Source of the DNA: Acidobacteriota bacterium
GTDB lineage: Bacteria > Acidobacteriota > Terriglobia > Terriglobales > Acidobacteriaceae
Length of the DNA stretch: 64,000 nt
NCBI GenBank assembly: GCA_003225175.1
Contig: QIBA01000030.1
Span: forward strand, 1,762 to 65,761
Direction of reading: 5' to 3'
Notes under the pieces: model-generated
Seen by the model: the letters and a program-made list of their open reading frames with translations, nothing else
The model's database searches: none
Told to the model about the DNA's origin: nothing
Translations under genes and position numbers: made by a program
Part shown: positions 29,084 through 37,823 of the stretch, one piece after another
How the letters are laid out: every line of letters starts with the position of its first letter
Numbering within the stretch: the stretch's first letter is position 1

Positions 29084-29754
29084 ACCTGGCACGCACGGTG
29101 GCGTTGCATTTGCGAAAAGACATGCGCCTCGAGTGGCGCTCGAAGGACGCAGCAAATTCGATGTTGTTCTTCGCACTGCTGGTGGTAGTCGTGTTCGCAT
29201 TCGCCTTCGATCCGCTGATGGAGGACTCTCGCCAAATCAGCGGCGGAATTGCGTGGGTGGCGCTGATGTTTTCGACCATCGTTGCTCTGAACCAGAGCTG
29301 GGCACGGGAACTGCGCAACAGCGTCCTGGACGCGCTTCGCCTTGCACCTGCGCCGCCTAATGGTCTCTTTTTGGGAAAGGTGATCGCCAACTTCCTATTT
29401 GTCACCATCGTCGAGATTCCCATGTCCCTCCTCTTCGTCGTGTTCTACAACCTCCGCGTGATTGGCTCGTTGGCGCAGCTCGCGCTGGTAGTTGCTCTGG
29501 GAACTTGGGCCCTGGTGGTGAATGGAACATTCTTCTCGGCGCTCTCAATTCGCACACGCAATCGCGAGCTCATGCTGCCCCTCATCCTGCTTCCCATATC
29601 GCTGCCAGCACTTCTGGGCATGGTGGTGGCTACGACAAACATCCTGAGTGGAGACAGCTCGCCGGTTTTTGGCATCAAGCTTGTGGCGGTTTACGACGTC
29701 GTCTTCACCACGGTCTCGCTACTGCTCTTCGAGGCGGTGCTCGGGGCGGAGTGA
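29080..29754 (+). CDS. ccmB: Haem exporter permease CcmB
   Basis: A 224-residue integral membrane protein with six predicted helices. The family-typical start is HLRKDMRLEWRSKDAANSMLFFALLVVVVFAF, here HLRKDMRLEW followed by the first helix, and RELRNSVLDALRLAPAP marks the cytoplasmic coupling loop. It forms the ABC complex with CcmA and CcmC. The start overlaps the ccmA stop by four bases, so translation is probably coupled. Confidence 0.93.
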   Translation: MNLARTVALHLRKDMRLEWRSKDAANSMLFFALLVVVVFAFAFDPLMEDSRQISGGIAWVALMFSTIVALNQSWARELRNSVLDALRLAPAPPNGLFLGKVIANFLFVTIVEIPMSLLFVVFYNLRVIGSLAQLALVVALGTWALVVNGTFFSALSIRTRNRELMLPLILLPISLPALLGMVVATTNILSGDSSPVFGIKLVAVYDVVFTTVSLLLFEAVLGAE

Positions 29755-29782
29755 TCGATCAAATTTAGGCGTTACCGCCTGA

Positions 29783-29810
29783 TTGACATACGCCTGCGTT
29801 TTGATAACAT
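29783..29810 (+). promoter_or_regulatory. Sigma-70-type promoter before the mddA-like gene
   Basis: TTGACA at 29783-29788 and TAACAT at 29805-29810 with a 16-base spacer, lying between ccmB and the next gene. The strong ribosome binding site AGGAGGTG follows at about 29820. This suggests the mddA-like gene has its own promoter inside the ccm cluster. Confidence 0.6.
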
Positions 29811-29830
29811 CGCGCGCGCAGGAGGTGTGT

Positions 29831-30595
29831 ATGGCTGGATTTCTGGCTCTCGCCTACGGAATGATTGCATACCTGATCTTCTTCGTCACGTTTCTCTATG
29901 CAATCGGATTTGTCGCCAACATTGGCGTTCCCAAGTCAATCGATTCCGGAATGCCTGGATCCCCGATTCAGGCGCTGATCGTGAATTGTGTCCTGCTGAG
30001 TTTGTTTGCGATTCAGCACAGCGTAATGGCGCGCCAGGGATTCAAGCGCGTGTGGATGAAGATCATCCCTCCCGCGATTGAGCGCAGCACTTTTGTGCTC
30101 GTGGCTAGCCTGATTCTCGATCTCATGTACTGGAAGTGGCAGCCGATTAAGAGCATCGTGTGGCATACCACGAATCGCGCGGCCGTCGACGGACTCTATG
30201 TGCTGTCTGGGCTGGGATGGGGAGTGGTTTTGATTGGCACGTGCCTGATTAGCCATTTTGGCTTGTTTGGAATGGATCAGGTTTACTCTTATTTCCGCGG
30301 GAAGGAATACCGTCACCCGGATTTTTCTTCGCCCTCGATGTATCGCTTTGTTCGACATCCCATTTATTTGGGCTTCGTCCTTGCCTTCTGGTCCACGCCG
30401 GTGATGACCGCAGGGCATCTGCTCTTTTCGATTGCCACTACGGGATACATTCTCGTCGGCATTTACTTCGAGGAGCGCGACTTGGTGAGCTTATTTGGAG
30501 ACAGGTACCGCGAATATCGGCAGCGTGTTCCGATGCTGATTCCGTTTACAGGCCGTAAGCAGGAGATCAAGGCGAAGGCGGTTGGGCAGCCGTAA
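29831..30595 (+). CDS. mddA: Methanethiol S-methyltransferase-like membrane protein (MddA/NnrU family)
   Basis: A 254-residue polytopic protein starting at ATG 29831 behind AGGAGGTG. The upstream in-frame TTG at 29783 is the -35 box. It has about five to six helices. [18 protein letters not shown] followed by [28 protein letters not shown] is the C-terminal S-adenosylmethionine-binding signature of the isoprenylcysteine methyltransferase superfamily. The N-terminus ([25 protein letters not shown], then VPKSIDSG) matches the MddA group, which converts methanethiol to dimethyl sulphide. The symbol is tentative, because NnrU relatives have other roles. It interrupts the ccm genes. Confidence 0.7.
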   Translation: MAGFLALAYGMIAYLIFFVTFLYAIGFVANIGVPKSIDSGMPGSPIQALIVNCVLLSLFAIQHSVMARQGFKRVWMKIIPPAIERSTFVLVASLILDLMYWKWQPIKSIVWHTTNRAAVDGLYVLSGLGWGVVLIGTCLISHFGLFGMDQVYSYFRGKEYRHPDFSSPSMYRFVRHPIYLGFVLAFWSTPVMTAGHLLFSIATTGYILVGIYFEERDLVSLFGDRYREYRQRVPMLIPFTGRKQEIKAKAVGQP

Positions 30596-30604
30596 CAGCA
30601 AAAG

Positions 30605-30683
30605 CCCGGGGCGAACGCGAAGGTCACAGAGGACTTGTTCGTGACGTTAAGTTTTTATTCGTGACCTTCATCTTCGCTCCGGG
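30605..30683. repeat. Nested palindrome upstream of ccmC
   Basis: Outer arms CCCGGGGCGAA (30605-30615) and TTCGCTCCGGG (30673-30683) pair with one mismatch. Inner arms GAAGGTCAC (30619-30627) and GTGACCTTC (30661-30669) pair perfectly around a 33-base T-rich spacer. It ends 43 bases before ccmC and could act as terminator, mRNA stabiliser or mobile repeat. Confidence 0.55.
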
Positions 30684-30726
30684 AAATCGACACTCGTGGC
30701 CCGCCTGTGGAGTACACTTCGCCTAG

Positions 30727-31440
30727 ATGAACCGCGCAGCTTTCACCCTTAGCGCAATTCTCGTGGCGCTTCTGTTGTCCTATGGATTGCATGAAGCACT
30801 CAACGTTGCACCCACGGAAGCTACGATGGGCAACGTTCAGCGGATCTTCTATTACCACGTGCCCTCGTACGCAGCTGCGTTCACGATGTTTGCGGTGAAC
30901 TTGCTTGCCTCTATCTTCTATCTGGCGCGGCGAAGGACAGCATCTGCCGCCGCTGCGGACGCGGTCGCGGTCTCGGCGGCGGAATTGGGCGTGCTTTTTT
31001 GTTCCGTCGGGCTCATGACCGGAATGCTTTGGGCCAAGCCCGTTTGGGGAATCTGGTGGACTTGGGATGCACGGCTCACGAGCACATTCGTACTCTGGCT
31101 GATTTATGTCAGCTATCTCATGTTGCGCAGGCTGTCAGAAGGCGGTCAGGCGCCGACGCTTGCGGCAGCGCTGGCTATCTTTGGATTCGTGGATGTCCCG
31201 ATCGTGTACATGTCCATCCGTTGGTGGCGTACACAACATCCTCAGCCAGTGATCTTTGGCGAGCAGAACTCTGGACTTGATCGCTCTATGCTGCCGGCAT
31301 TGCTCATTAATCTCGCGGCCTTCATCTGTTATGGAGCCCTGCTGTTCTGGGTGCGCTACAAACTAGAACGCGCACGCCAGGAACTGCGGGACACGCAGGC
31401 AGTGCACTCGCTGGAATTGGCCCGAGCGGAGGCTCGCTAA
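30727..31440 (+). CDS. ccmC: Haem handling membrane protein CcmC
   Basis: A 237-residue six-helix protein. The tryptophan-rich haem-binding motif WGIWWTWDARLTS is present, with the flanking histidines in YYHVPSYAAAF and WWRTQHPQP. It presents haem to CcmE. Its last base is the first base of the following small gene (TAATG), indicating coupling. Confidence 0.94.
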   Translation: MNRAAFTLSAILVALLLSYGLHEALNVAPTEATMGNVQRIFYYHVPSYAAAFTMFAVNLLASIFYLARRRTASAAAADAVAVSAAELGVLFCSVGLMTGMLWAKPVWGIWWTWDARLTSTFVLWLIYVSYLMLRRLSEGGQAPTLAAALAIFGFVDVPIVYMSIRWWRTQHPQPVIFGEQNSGLDRSMLPALLINLAAFICYGALLFWVRYKLERARQELRDTQAVHSLELARAEAR

Positions 31441-31580
31441 TGGACACGGTACGGAGCCTTCAACATCTGCACGCCGCGTACATCCTTACGTGGTGCGTTC
31501 ATCTGGGATACGTAATCTATCTGGTAAGAGGCTTCGTCCAGCTAAAGCGGGAGGCGACGGAGTTAAGGAAGTCATCTTAA
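31440..31580 (+). CDS. ccmD: Small haem exporter subunit CcmD
   Basis: A 46-residue frame starting at the ATG that overlaps the ccmC stop (TAATG). One membrane helix (AAYILTWCVHLGYVIYLV) is followed by a charged tail (KREATELRKSS), the usual shape and length of CcmD, which helps release CcmE from CcmABC. Its position directly after ccmC supports the call. ccmF, ccmG and ccmH are not in this window. Confidence 0.8.
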   Translation: MDTVRSLQHLHAAYILTWCVHLGYVIYLVRGFVQLKREATELRKSS

Positions 31581-31723
31581 GAAGTACCGATGGCCATGCC
31601 TATGCCACTAGTTATCGCTAACTAAGTGCTTTCTGTCCCGTCTATCTTGCAACTCTTTCTGTGCCCATTTAGCTTGGTCTTATTACCCAGAATTGCAACC
31701 CATTCCATTTCAGTGAGGTATCC

Positions 31724-33130
31724 ATGCGGACTTTTTTGCGCGCCGTCGCAGTGTTCTCGCTAGTACTGCCAGTGACTTTCGTGGCGTTGGCAGCTCCGCC
31801 CGACGCAGCTTCCAACAGCTTTTCGGTCCCGGTCGTGTACTACAAATTGACGAACGGTCTACGCATTGTGCTTTCGCCAGATCACTCTGCTCCGACTGTC
31901 GCCGTTGCGGTTTACTACCGCATCGGCTTTCGGGTTGAGCCGAAAGATCGCACCGGATTCGCTCATCTGTTCGAGCACATGATGTTCCAGGGCTCACAGA
32001 ACCTCGGCAAGATGGAGATGATCAAGCTGGTGCAGCAGAACGGCGGAACGCTGAATGGGTCCACCCGCTTCGACTTCACCAATTACTTCGAGATCGTGCC
32101 CGCCAACAAGCTAGAGACGATGCTCTGGGCGGAAGCGGATCGCATGCGCGGACTCGCCGTCAATGAAGACAATCTCAAGAACCAGCAGGGCGTAGTCGGG
32201 AATGAGGTGAAGGTCAACGTGCTTAACCGCCCTTATGGCGGATTCCCGTGGCTCGACATGCCGCAGTATGCCAACACCAATTGGTATAACGCGCACAACT
32301 TCTATGGTGACTTGAGGGATATCGAAGCCGCCACGCTTCCCGATGTCCAGCAGTTCTTCAAGACCTATTACGCTCCGAACAACGCAGCCTTGGCGATTGT
32401 GGGCGATTTCGATACTGCTGAGGCGCGCAAGCTGATCGAGAAGTACTTCGCTGGGATTGCCTCTGTTGCTCAGCCAAAAGAGCCTGATCTCACTGAGCCT
32501 CGTCAAGAACAAGAAAAGCGGGCCTCGAAACCGGATACTCAGGCAAAGCGTCCTGCATTAGCTGTGGCGTATCACATGCCTGCTCGCAATACTCCCGAGT
32601 ACTATGCGATGGGGTTGATCGATCAGATTTTGCTGGAGGGAGACGACAGCCGTCTTTATGAGGAGCTGGTGCAGACGCGCGGCATCACGGGCGGACTAGA
32701 AGGTGGAATCAACCTTATCGGGAACATGTACAACTACAATGGCCCCATGCTGTGGATCATGGACCTTTACCATGACAACAATGTGAAAGACGAAGACATT
32801 CTGGCTGCCATCGATTCCGTGATCGAGCCGCTGCGCACGAAGCCAGTGGATCAAAAGACGCTCGATCGCGCACTGGTAAAGATACGCTCAGATTTTTACG
32901 ATCAGGTCAGCCAGTTCAATGGATTCGGGCGCGCCGACATGCTCGCCAGCTTCGCCCTGTTCGATGACAATCCGCAACGGATCAACGACATCGAATCCCA
33001 ATTCCGGAAGGTCACTCCAACGCTGATCCAGAAAACTGCGCAGGAGTATCTGCGGCCTACGAACCGCACGATCCTGACTATCGAACCGAAGGCCGGCGAG
33101 AACACGCAGGCGGCCAAGTCGGGAAATTGA
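31724..33130 (+). CDS. M16 family zinc protease (catalytic subunit)
   Basis: A 468-residue protein with a signal peptide (MRTFLRAVAVFSLVLPVTFVALA). The inverted zinc motif HxxEH is intact in FAHLFEHMMFQGS, with the third ligand Glu in VVGNEVKVNVL. A C-terminal M16 domain follows (AYHMPARNTPEYYAMGLIDQIL). The gene for a second M16 protein without the motif follows after 25 bases; such pairs form heterodimers that degrade peptides in the periplasm. Confidence 0.93.
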   Translation: MRTFLRAVAVFSLVLPVTFVALAAPPDAASNSFSVPVVYYKLTNGLRIVLSPDHSAPTVAVAVYYRIGFRVEPKDRTGFAHLFEHMMFQGSQNLGKMEMIKLVQQNGGTLNGSTRFDFTNYFEIVPANKLETMLWAEADRMRGLAVNEDNLKNQQGVVGNEVKVNVLNRPYGGFPWLDMPQYANTNWYNAHNFYGDLRDIEAATLPDVQQFFKTYYAPNNAALAIVGDFDTAEARKLIEKYFAGIASVAQPKEPDLTEPRQEQEKRASKPDTQAKRPALAVAYHMPARNTPEYYAMGLIDQILLEGDDSRLYEELVQTRGITGGLEGGINLIGNMYNYNGPMLWIMDLYHDNNVKDEDILAAIDSVIEPLRTKPVDQKTLDRALVKIRSDFYDQVSQFNGFGRADMLASFALFDDNPQRINDIESQFRKVTPTLIQKTAQEYLRPTNRTILTIEPKAGENTQAAKSGN

Positions 33131-33155
33131 GATCGGGAGCACAAGGAGACAGATT

Positions 33156-34583
33156 ATGAAAAATCGATTGATTGCCATCGCATGCATGATGTTCCTGGCT
33201 CTCGGATGGAGCCTTCCTTCGGCTGCACAGGATGCCGCCGGTACCGCGCAAGCGGCGCGAGTAAAGAAGCAAAGCCCGCCGCCGGGAAGTGTGCCGAAGC
33301 CGTTCCTCGTTCCGCAGACAGAGAAACTCACTCTGCCCAATGGACTTCAGGCGACGCTGGTTCCCTACGGCGCGGTTCCCAAGGTGCAGATCACGCTGAG
33401 CTTAAGGGTCGGCAACTTGAACGAAGCTGAGAACCAGATTTGGCTCGCCGATCTGCTGGCAAGCCTTGTGAAGGAAGGGACGACCTCGCGCTCCGCGCAG
33501 CAGGTGGCACAAGAGGCTGCGTCGATGGGAGGCTCGGTGGATGTGAATGTCGGCGCCGACCTGACCCATATCGCAGCCGACGTGCTCTCCGAATACGGGC
33601 CCAAAATGGTAGGACTCTTGGCCGATGTGGCCATGCATCCGCTGCTGCCGGCGTCAGAGATCGACCGTCTGAAGAAAGACCAGCTGAGAAATCTGACGAT
33701 CCAGAAATCTCAGCCCCAACCAATAGCACTCGAGCAGTTTCGGAGAGCGCTGTATCCAAATCATCCGTATGGCCGTGTGTTTCCGACGGAGCAGATGATC
33801 CAGAGATACACGATCGAGGATGTTCAGAAATTCTACAAAGACAACTTCGGCGCGGCGCGGACGCATATTTACGTTGCAGGAAAATTTGACGCTCCCGCGA
33901 TCAAGAAGGCCATCACCGAAGCTTTTTCCTCGTGGCAGCATGGTCCGGATCCGTTCATCGATATTCCTAAACCGATAACCAAACACGAGCTGGAGTTGGT
34001 CGATCGCCCAGGTGCGGTGCAGTCCACGCTTTATATTGGATTGCCAACCATTGATCCCAGTAATCCAGACTACATCCCGCTTCAGGTGATGAATTCACTT
34101 CTGGGAGGCTCACTTGGATCGCGCATAACCTCCAACATTCGCGAGCAGAAGGGATACACCTACTCACCAAACAGCCAGCTCTCCGCGCGCTATCGCGACG
34201 CTTATTGGCTGCAGGTTGCGGATGTAACCGAGCAGCACACTGGCGATTCGATTAAGGAGATCCTGTATGAGATCGACCGCCTGCAGAAAGAAGCTCCTGG
34301 AGACGCTGAGCTCACAGGAATTAAGAACTATCTCGCGGGCGTCTTCGTGTTGCGGAATTCAAGCAGGGCGGGACTCATCGTCCAACTTGAATTCGTGGAT
34401 CTGCATAAGCTCGGCGACGATTACGTGAATACTTACGTACAGACGGTATACGCTGTGACTCCGCAACAAGTCCAGCAGGCTGCGCAGAAATACATCAATG
34501 CGGAGAAGCTAACGATGGTGGTTGTTGGAGACAAGCAGAAAGTGTCCGAGCAGGTGGCTGCTTATCAGAGCAGTGGGATGTAG
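33156..34583 (+). CDS. M16 family protein (non-catalytic partner)
   Basis: A 475-residue exported protein (signal MKNRLIAIACMMFLALGWSLPSAAQ, ribosome binding site AAGGAG). The M16 fold is clear (LPNGLQATLVPYGAVPKVQ and LLGGSLGSRITSNIREQKGYTY). Where the catalytic HxxEH should be it reads WLADLLASLVKEG, so it cannot bind zinc there. The R/Y pair of the C-terminal domain (NIREQKGYTYSP) is kept, fitting the substrate-holding subunit of a heterodimer with the upstream gene. Confidence 0.92.
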   Translation: MKNRLIAIACMMFLALGWSLPSAAQDAAGTAQAARVKKQSPPPGSVPKPFLVPQTEKLTLPNGLQATLVPYGAVPKVQITLSLRVGNLNEAENQIWLADLLASLVKEGTTSRSAQQVAQEAASMGGSVDVNVGADLTHIAADVLSEYGPKMVGLLADVAMHPLLPASEIDRLKKDQLRNLTIQKSQPQPIALEQFRRALYPNHPYGRVFPTEQMIQRYTIEDVQKFYKDNFGAARTHIYVAGKFDAPAIKKAITEAFSSWQHGPDPFIDIPKPITKHELELVDRPGAVQSTLYIGLPTIDPSNPDYIPLQVMNSLLGGSLGSRITSNIREQKGYTYSPNSQLSARYRDAYWLQVADVTEQHTGDSIKEILYEIDRLQKEAPGDAELTGIKNYLAGVFVLRNSSRAGLIVQLEFVDLHKLGDDYVNTYVQTVYAVTPQQVQQAAQKYINAEKLTMVVVGDKQKVSEQVAAYQSSGM

Positions 34584-34668
34584 AGCTTCGCGCTGCTCCA
34601 TTAGCACTGTAATAGTGAGTACTCTTTCGGCGGAAGATCTCCCGCGGTTCATCGCACTAATTTCCTGG

Positions 34669-34697
34669 CTCTTTCACCAAGAACTTGGGCCAAAGAG
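34669..34697. terminator. Hairpin between convergent genes
   Basis: CTCTTT-CA-CCAAG-AA-CTTGG-GCC-AAAGAG forms an interrupted 11-base-pair stem in the gap between the M16 gene and the oppositely oriented secreted protein. Location suggests a shared terminator. No T tract. Confidence 0.4.
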
Positions 34698-34777
34698 TTG
34701 AGGCACAGCGTTAGAGTCCGAGATTTCGGGGGAGATCCTTCGCAGGGGCTCAGGATGAGATTAAGATTGCGACACCA

Positions 34778-35794
34778 TCACAATCTTCCTAATTCCCCAA
34801 TCCTCTTCTCCACCACCTCCGAGTAGCTCATCACGTCTTTATCGGAATATCCCGCCGCACGGAATGCGTCCTGAATCTGTTCCGGCTTGAGCTGCGCAAG
34901 TAAACTAGCGATCCACTTAGCATCCTGAATGGGAATGTTGCGCCCGATCCACCGCAGTTTCATGCGGGTTACAAAATTGGGAATGGAGAAAATGCCGAGC
35001 AGGCCGATCACAGTCGAGTGCGCCGGCGAAGTGAAGTCGATCGTATCTTTATGAACATGCGAGATGAACTTCGACTTCCTGTATAGATCGAGGGAGCCTT
35101 TGCCACGTCCGGGCCCTAAACGGTATCCAATGCTGCCAAAAGACGCGCCCAAATCGGTAACGATGTAAATGTCCCTGCCGGTGCGCTCGTCTTTATAAAT
35201 CGCGTTGTTCTCGTCCTTGGGGTCCCAGTTATTGAAGAGTGACATCATCACGCGCAGTCCATTGAACTCGCGCGTGCCGCTGAAAGGGTTCCTTTCCCAG
35301 CTCCAGGGATCTTCCTTCTCGCGGTGCTTGGGATGACGCTTCATGCGCGCGTCCTTCACCAGCCCTCCGGGCTCTATAAAATTCTGACCGCGCTGCAGAT
35401 GCGGAGGAAGATTCTTGACCTGGAGTTCCGGAAGAAGGTAGTCGTTCTCGGTAAAGTAGCCAACTGCCCATAACAAGCGAGTCGCAGCCGTTTCCGGGCG
35501 AGCTTCCACTCCCAACTTTACCTTCCATTTCTCGCCGTCTTGATCCCGAGCATCAAATTTGGGATTTGAGCCTTTCCTATCTTCCTTCTCGAAGACAACG
35601 GGAGGACGTGGCCGGCCTTTCTCCCCGCCGGAGCCATATCGCAGATTACGGGAACTGATGTCCCCAGGGTCCTTCCAAATGAGTGGGGGTTGGCCCTGAC
35701 TGGATTCCCGTGGCTTGGTTTGCGCAGGACCGCTGGTGGACGAAATAACCAGCAGGCAGAGGAATATCGAACCGCTAATGGGTACCCTGCGCAT
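34778..35794 (-). CDS. Secreted protein with atypical kinase-like motifs
   Basis: A 338-residue protein with a signal peptide (MRRVPISGSIFLCLLVISSTSGPAQ). Reading along it, an ATP-lysine-like GEKWKVKLG (K91/K93) is followed by a helix with E102 (ETAATRLLWAVGYF), a catalytic-loop-like NNWDPKDENN with D191 and N196 five residues apart, and a metal-binding-like VTDLGASFG (D214). This order and spacing resemble the protein-kinase-like superfamily (PI3/4-kinase, HipA or Fam20 branches), but no overall family match is certain. Export would make it an extracytoplasmic kinase. The gene is alone on the minus strand. Annotated databases may list the family only as hypothetical. Confidence 0.6.
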   Translation of the reverse strand: MRRVPISGSIFLCLLVISSTSGPAQTKPRESSQGQPPLIWKDPGDISSRNLRYGSGGEKGRPRPPVVFEKEDRKGSNPKFDARDQDGEKWKVKLGVEARPETAATRLLWAVGYFTENDYLLPELQVKNLPPHLQRGQNFIEPGGLVKDARMKRHPKHREKEDPWSWERNPFSGTREFNGLRVMMSLFNNWDPKDENNAIYKDERTGRDIYIVTDLGASFGSIGYRLGPGRGKGSLDLYRKSKFISHVHKDTIDFTSPAHSTVIGLLGIFSIPNFVTRMKLRWIGRNIPIQDAKWIASLLAQLKPEQIQDAFRAAGYSDKDVMSYSEVVEKRIGELGRL

Positions 35795-36109
35795 GGCTGC
35801 TTAACTGCCGACTCTTTAGATAGGCAGAGCACTTGATTAGGCTGCTTAGAACGTGATTTGGGCGCCGTCCGCACCTCAGTAAACGCAACAGCGGCGATTG
35901 TTAGAGAAACCCCGCCTCGCCCGGGTTTTTGCTTCTCAGGTTAGCGACTCCAGGAATTGAGATTTCCGGCCTGAGCACTCGCCGCACCTAGGAAATCGCA
36001 ACACGCATCAACTCAGCCGGGCTGCGGGTCCAAGTTTTCGGACTGCGCCGGTAGTTCTTTTCCGCATCCAAGCTTGCAGGAACTCGGACCGTGAGGGGGC
36101 GCGAGCCGC
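35795..36109. other. Intergenic region between divergent genes with terminator-like hairpin
   Basis: These 315 bases have no supportable gene. AAACCC (35907-35912) and GGGTTT (35923-35928) form a stem followed by T5, an intrinsic-terminator shape on the plus strand, although both flanking genes point away from it. This leaves room for a short plus-strand RNA starting in 35800-35900 or a leader attenuator for the gene at 36110. Confidence 0.4.
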
Positions 36110-37219
36110 TTGAAATTGCTAGTCCAGCCGGGTGACGGCGTTAGGCCGCTCGTTAAGGCCATCGAAAAAGCCAAAAAAAGCATTCAGGTTGTCATCTTCC
36201 GATTCGACCGCCTGGAGATCGAGAAAGCGCTCGAGGATGCTGTTAAGCGAGGTGTATCGGTAGACGCCCTCATCGCGTTTACCAACCGAGGTGGAGAGAA
36301 AAACCTCCGCAAGCTGGAAATGCGCTTCCTGGAATGCGGTGTGACCGTCGCGCGCACCGCGGATGACCTCGTCCGCTACCACGGCAAGATGATGATCATC
36401 GATGGCAAGGAGCTACATCTGCTCGCGTTCAATTTCACCCAGATCGATACCGAACGCAGCCGCAGCTTTGCATTCATCACGCACGACAAGGAGCTCATCA
36501 AGGAAGCTGAAGATTTGTTCGACTGTGACTGCAAGCGGCGTCCCTATAAACCGAGTTCGTCCCGCTTCCTGGTCAGTCCACTGAATGCTCGCGAAGAGCT
36601 CGCCAATTTCATCGAAGGAGCCAAAAAGGAACTTCTGATTTACGACGTGAAAATAAGCGATCGCGAGATGATCAAGCTGCTGGAGGAGCGTGCCCGTGAC
36701 GGGGTGGAGGTCCGCGTAATCGGGAAGATGGCCCGCCATAGCAGCCAGATGTCAGTCAGACAACTTAAAGACCTTCGCCTGCACACACGAATTATTGTTC
36801 GAGATCGCAAAGAGGCCTTCATCGGAAGCCAAAGCCTGCGCGAGCTGGAGCTCGATTCACGTCGCGAGATCGGCGCGATGTTTCGCGATGCGGAGGCCAT
36901 CGCTAAGATCATTGACGTCTTCGAAGCTGATTGGAAATCCGGCGTAGTAGCAACGGGAGATGAAGCCGACGATGTCGTGAAGCCCCCTGCGGCCAAGGTG
37001 GCAAAGAAAGTGGCCAAAGCTGTGACGAAGATACTTCCGCCGGTAGCCCCGGTTGTAGAAGAAGTCGTGAAGGACGTTCTGAAAGCAGGTAACGGTATTC
37101 CCATCGATCACGAAGATATTGAAGAAACCGTCAAAGATGCCGTGAAGCAGGCTGTGAAACAAGTCGTGCGCGAGACCGTCGAGGATGTAGTCGAACAACA
37201 ACGCGAACCGGAAGCATAA
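36110..37219 (+). CDS. Phospholipase D-like protein with amphipathic C-terminal tail
   Basis: A 369-residue cytoplasmic protein (no signal peptide) of the PLD/cardiolipin synthase-like superfamily. The first half carries a full HKD motif, YHGKMMIID (H, K, D present). The second carries a variant, HTRIIVRD followed by GSQSLRELELDSRREIG, with Arg in place of Lys. Residues about 285-365 form a Lys/Val/Glu-rich series of amphipathic helices (KVAKKVAKAVTKI; VEEVVKDVL; VKDAVKQAVKQVV) that could lie on membranes or form a coiled coil. The start is TTG with GAGGGGG 11 bases upstream. It overlaps the next gene by one base (TAATG). It might act on phospholipid or nucleic acid. Confidence 0.8.
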   Translation: MKLLVQPGDGVRPLVKAIEKAKKSIQVVIFRFDRLEIEKALEDAVKRGVSVDALIAFTNRGGEKNLRKLEMRFLECGVTVARTADDLVRYHGKMMIIDGKELHLLAFNFTQIDTERSRSFAFITHDKELIKEAEDLFDCDCKRRPYKPSSSRFLVSPLNAREELANFIEGAKKELLIYDVKISDREMIKLLEERARDGVEVRVIGKMARHSSQMSVRQLKDLRLHTRIIVRDRKEAFIGSQSLRELELDSRREIGAMFRDAEAIAKIIDVFEADWKSGVVATGDEADDVVKPPAAKVAKKVAKAVTKILPPVAPVVEEVVKDVLKAGNGIPIDHEDIEETVKDAVKQAVKQVVRETVEDVVEQQREPEA

Positions 37220-37818
37220 TGCTGAAATCAATCAAACTGACAGTCCTTCGAAATGGGATTCTGGTCTCGATGCTGATGTTGCTGAGCACAGCTTCGCTAG
37301 GCGCGCAACAGAAGTCAGGACCGCCGGTAAACGCCAATGCCGCGATTGCTGCGAAGTTCGAGCAGAACGTTGCAAACTATATGAGGGTTCGGCAGAAGGC
37401 GATGGCGGGCTTATCGGTCCCAAAGAACACAGATTCGCCTGCAAAGATTGCGGAGTTCCAGAAGCAACTTGCGGCGAACATTCGAGCGCTTCGCGCAAAT
37501 GCCATAAAGGGAGAGCTCTTCACGCCTGAGGTCGTGGGACTATTCCGGAATCTGGTTGCAATAGCAATGCGCGGACGCGACGGAGCCCTAATTCGCACAA
37601 GCTTCGAACACGCCGAGCCGATCCAGGGGGTGCGCTTCGACGTAAATGCGGCCTATCCCGACGGCTTGCCATTACAGTCTATGCCGCCATCTCTGCTGCT
37701 GAATCTGCCTCAATTATCGAAAGAGCTGGAATATCGATTTGTGGGCCGCGAACTGATTCTGCGCGATGCTCCGGCAAATCTGATCGTGGACGTAATTCCT
37801 GATCTAAGCATCCCTTAA
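37219..37818 (+). CDS. Secreted protein of unknown function
   Basis: A 199-residue protein with an N-terminal export signal (MLKSIKLTVLRNGILVSMLMLLSTASLGAQQ), starting on the last base of the PLD-like gene. The N-terminal mature half is helical (KFEQNVANYMRVRQKAM and ALRANAIKGELFTPEVVGLFR). The C-terminal half is beta-like and ends DLSIP. No known motif. Coupled translation with the PLD-like gene and the phosphatase gene downstream (5-base gap) indicates a joint role. Confidence 0.8.
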   Translation: MLKSIKLTVLRNGILVSMLMLLSTASLGAQQKSGPPVNANAAIAAKFEQNVANYMRVRQKAMAGLSVPKNTDSPAKIAEFQKQLAANIRALRANAIKGELFTPEVVGLFRNLVAIAMRGRDGALIRTSFEHAEPIQGVRFDVNAAYPDGLPLQSMPPSLLLNLPQLSKELEYRFVGRELILRDAPANLIVDVIPDLSIP

Positions 37819-37823
37819 ACGAA

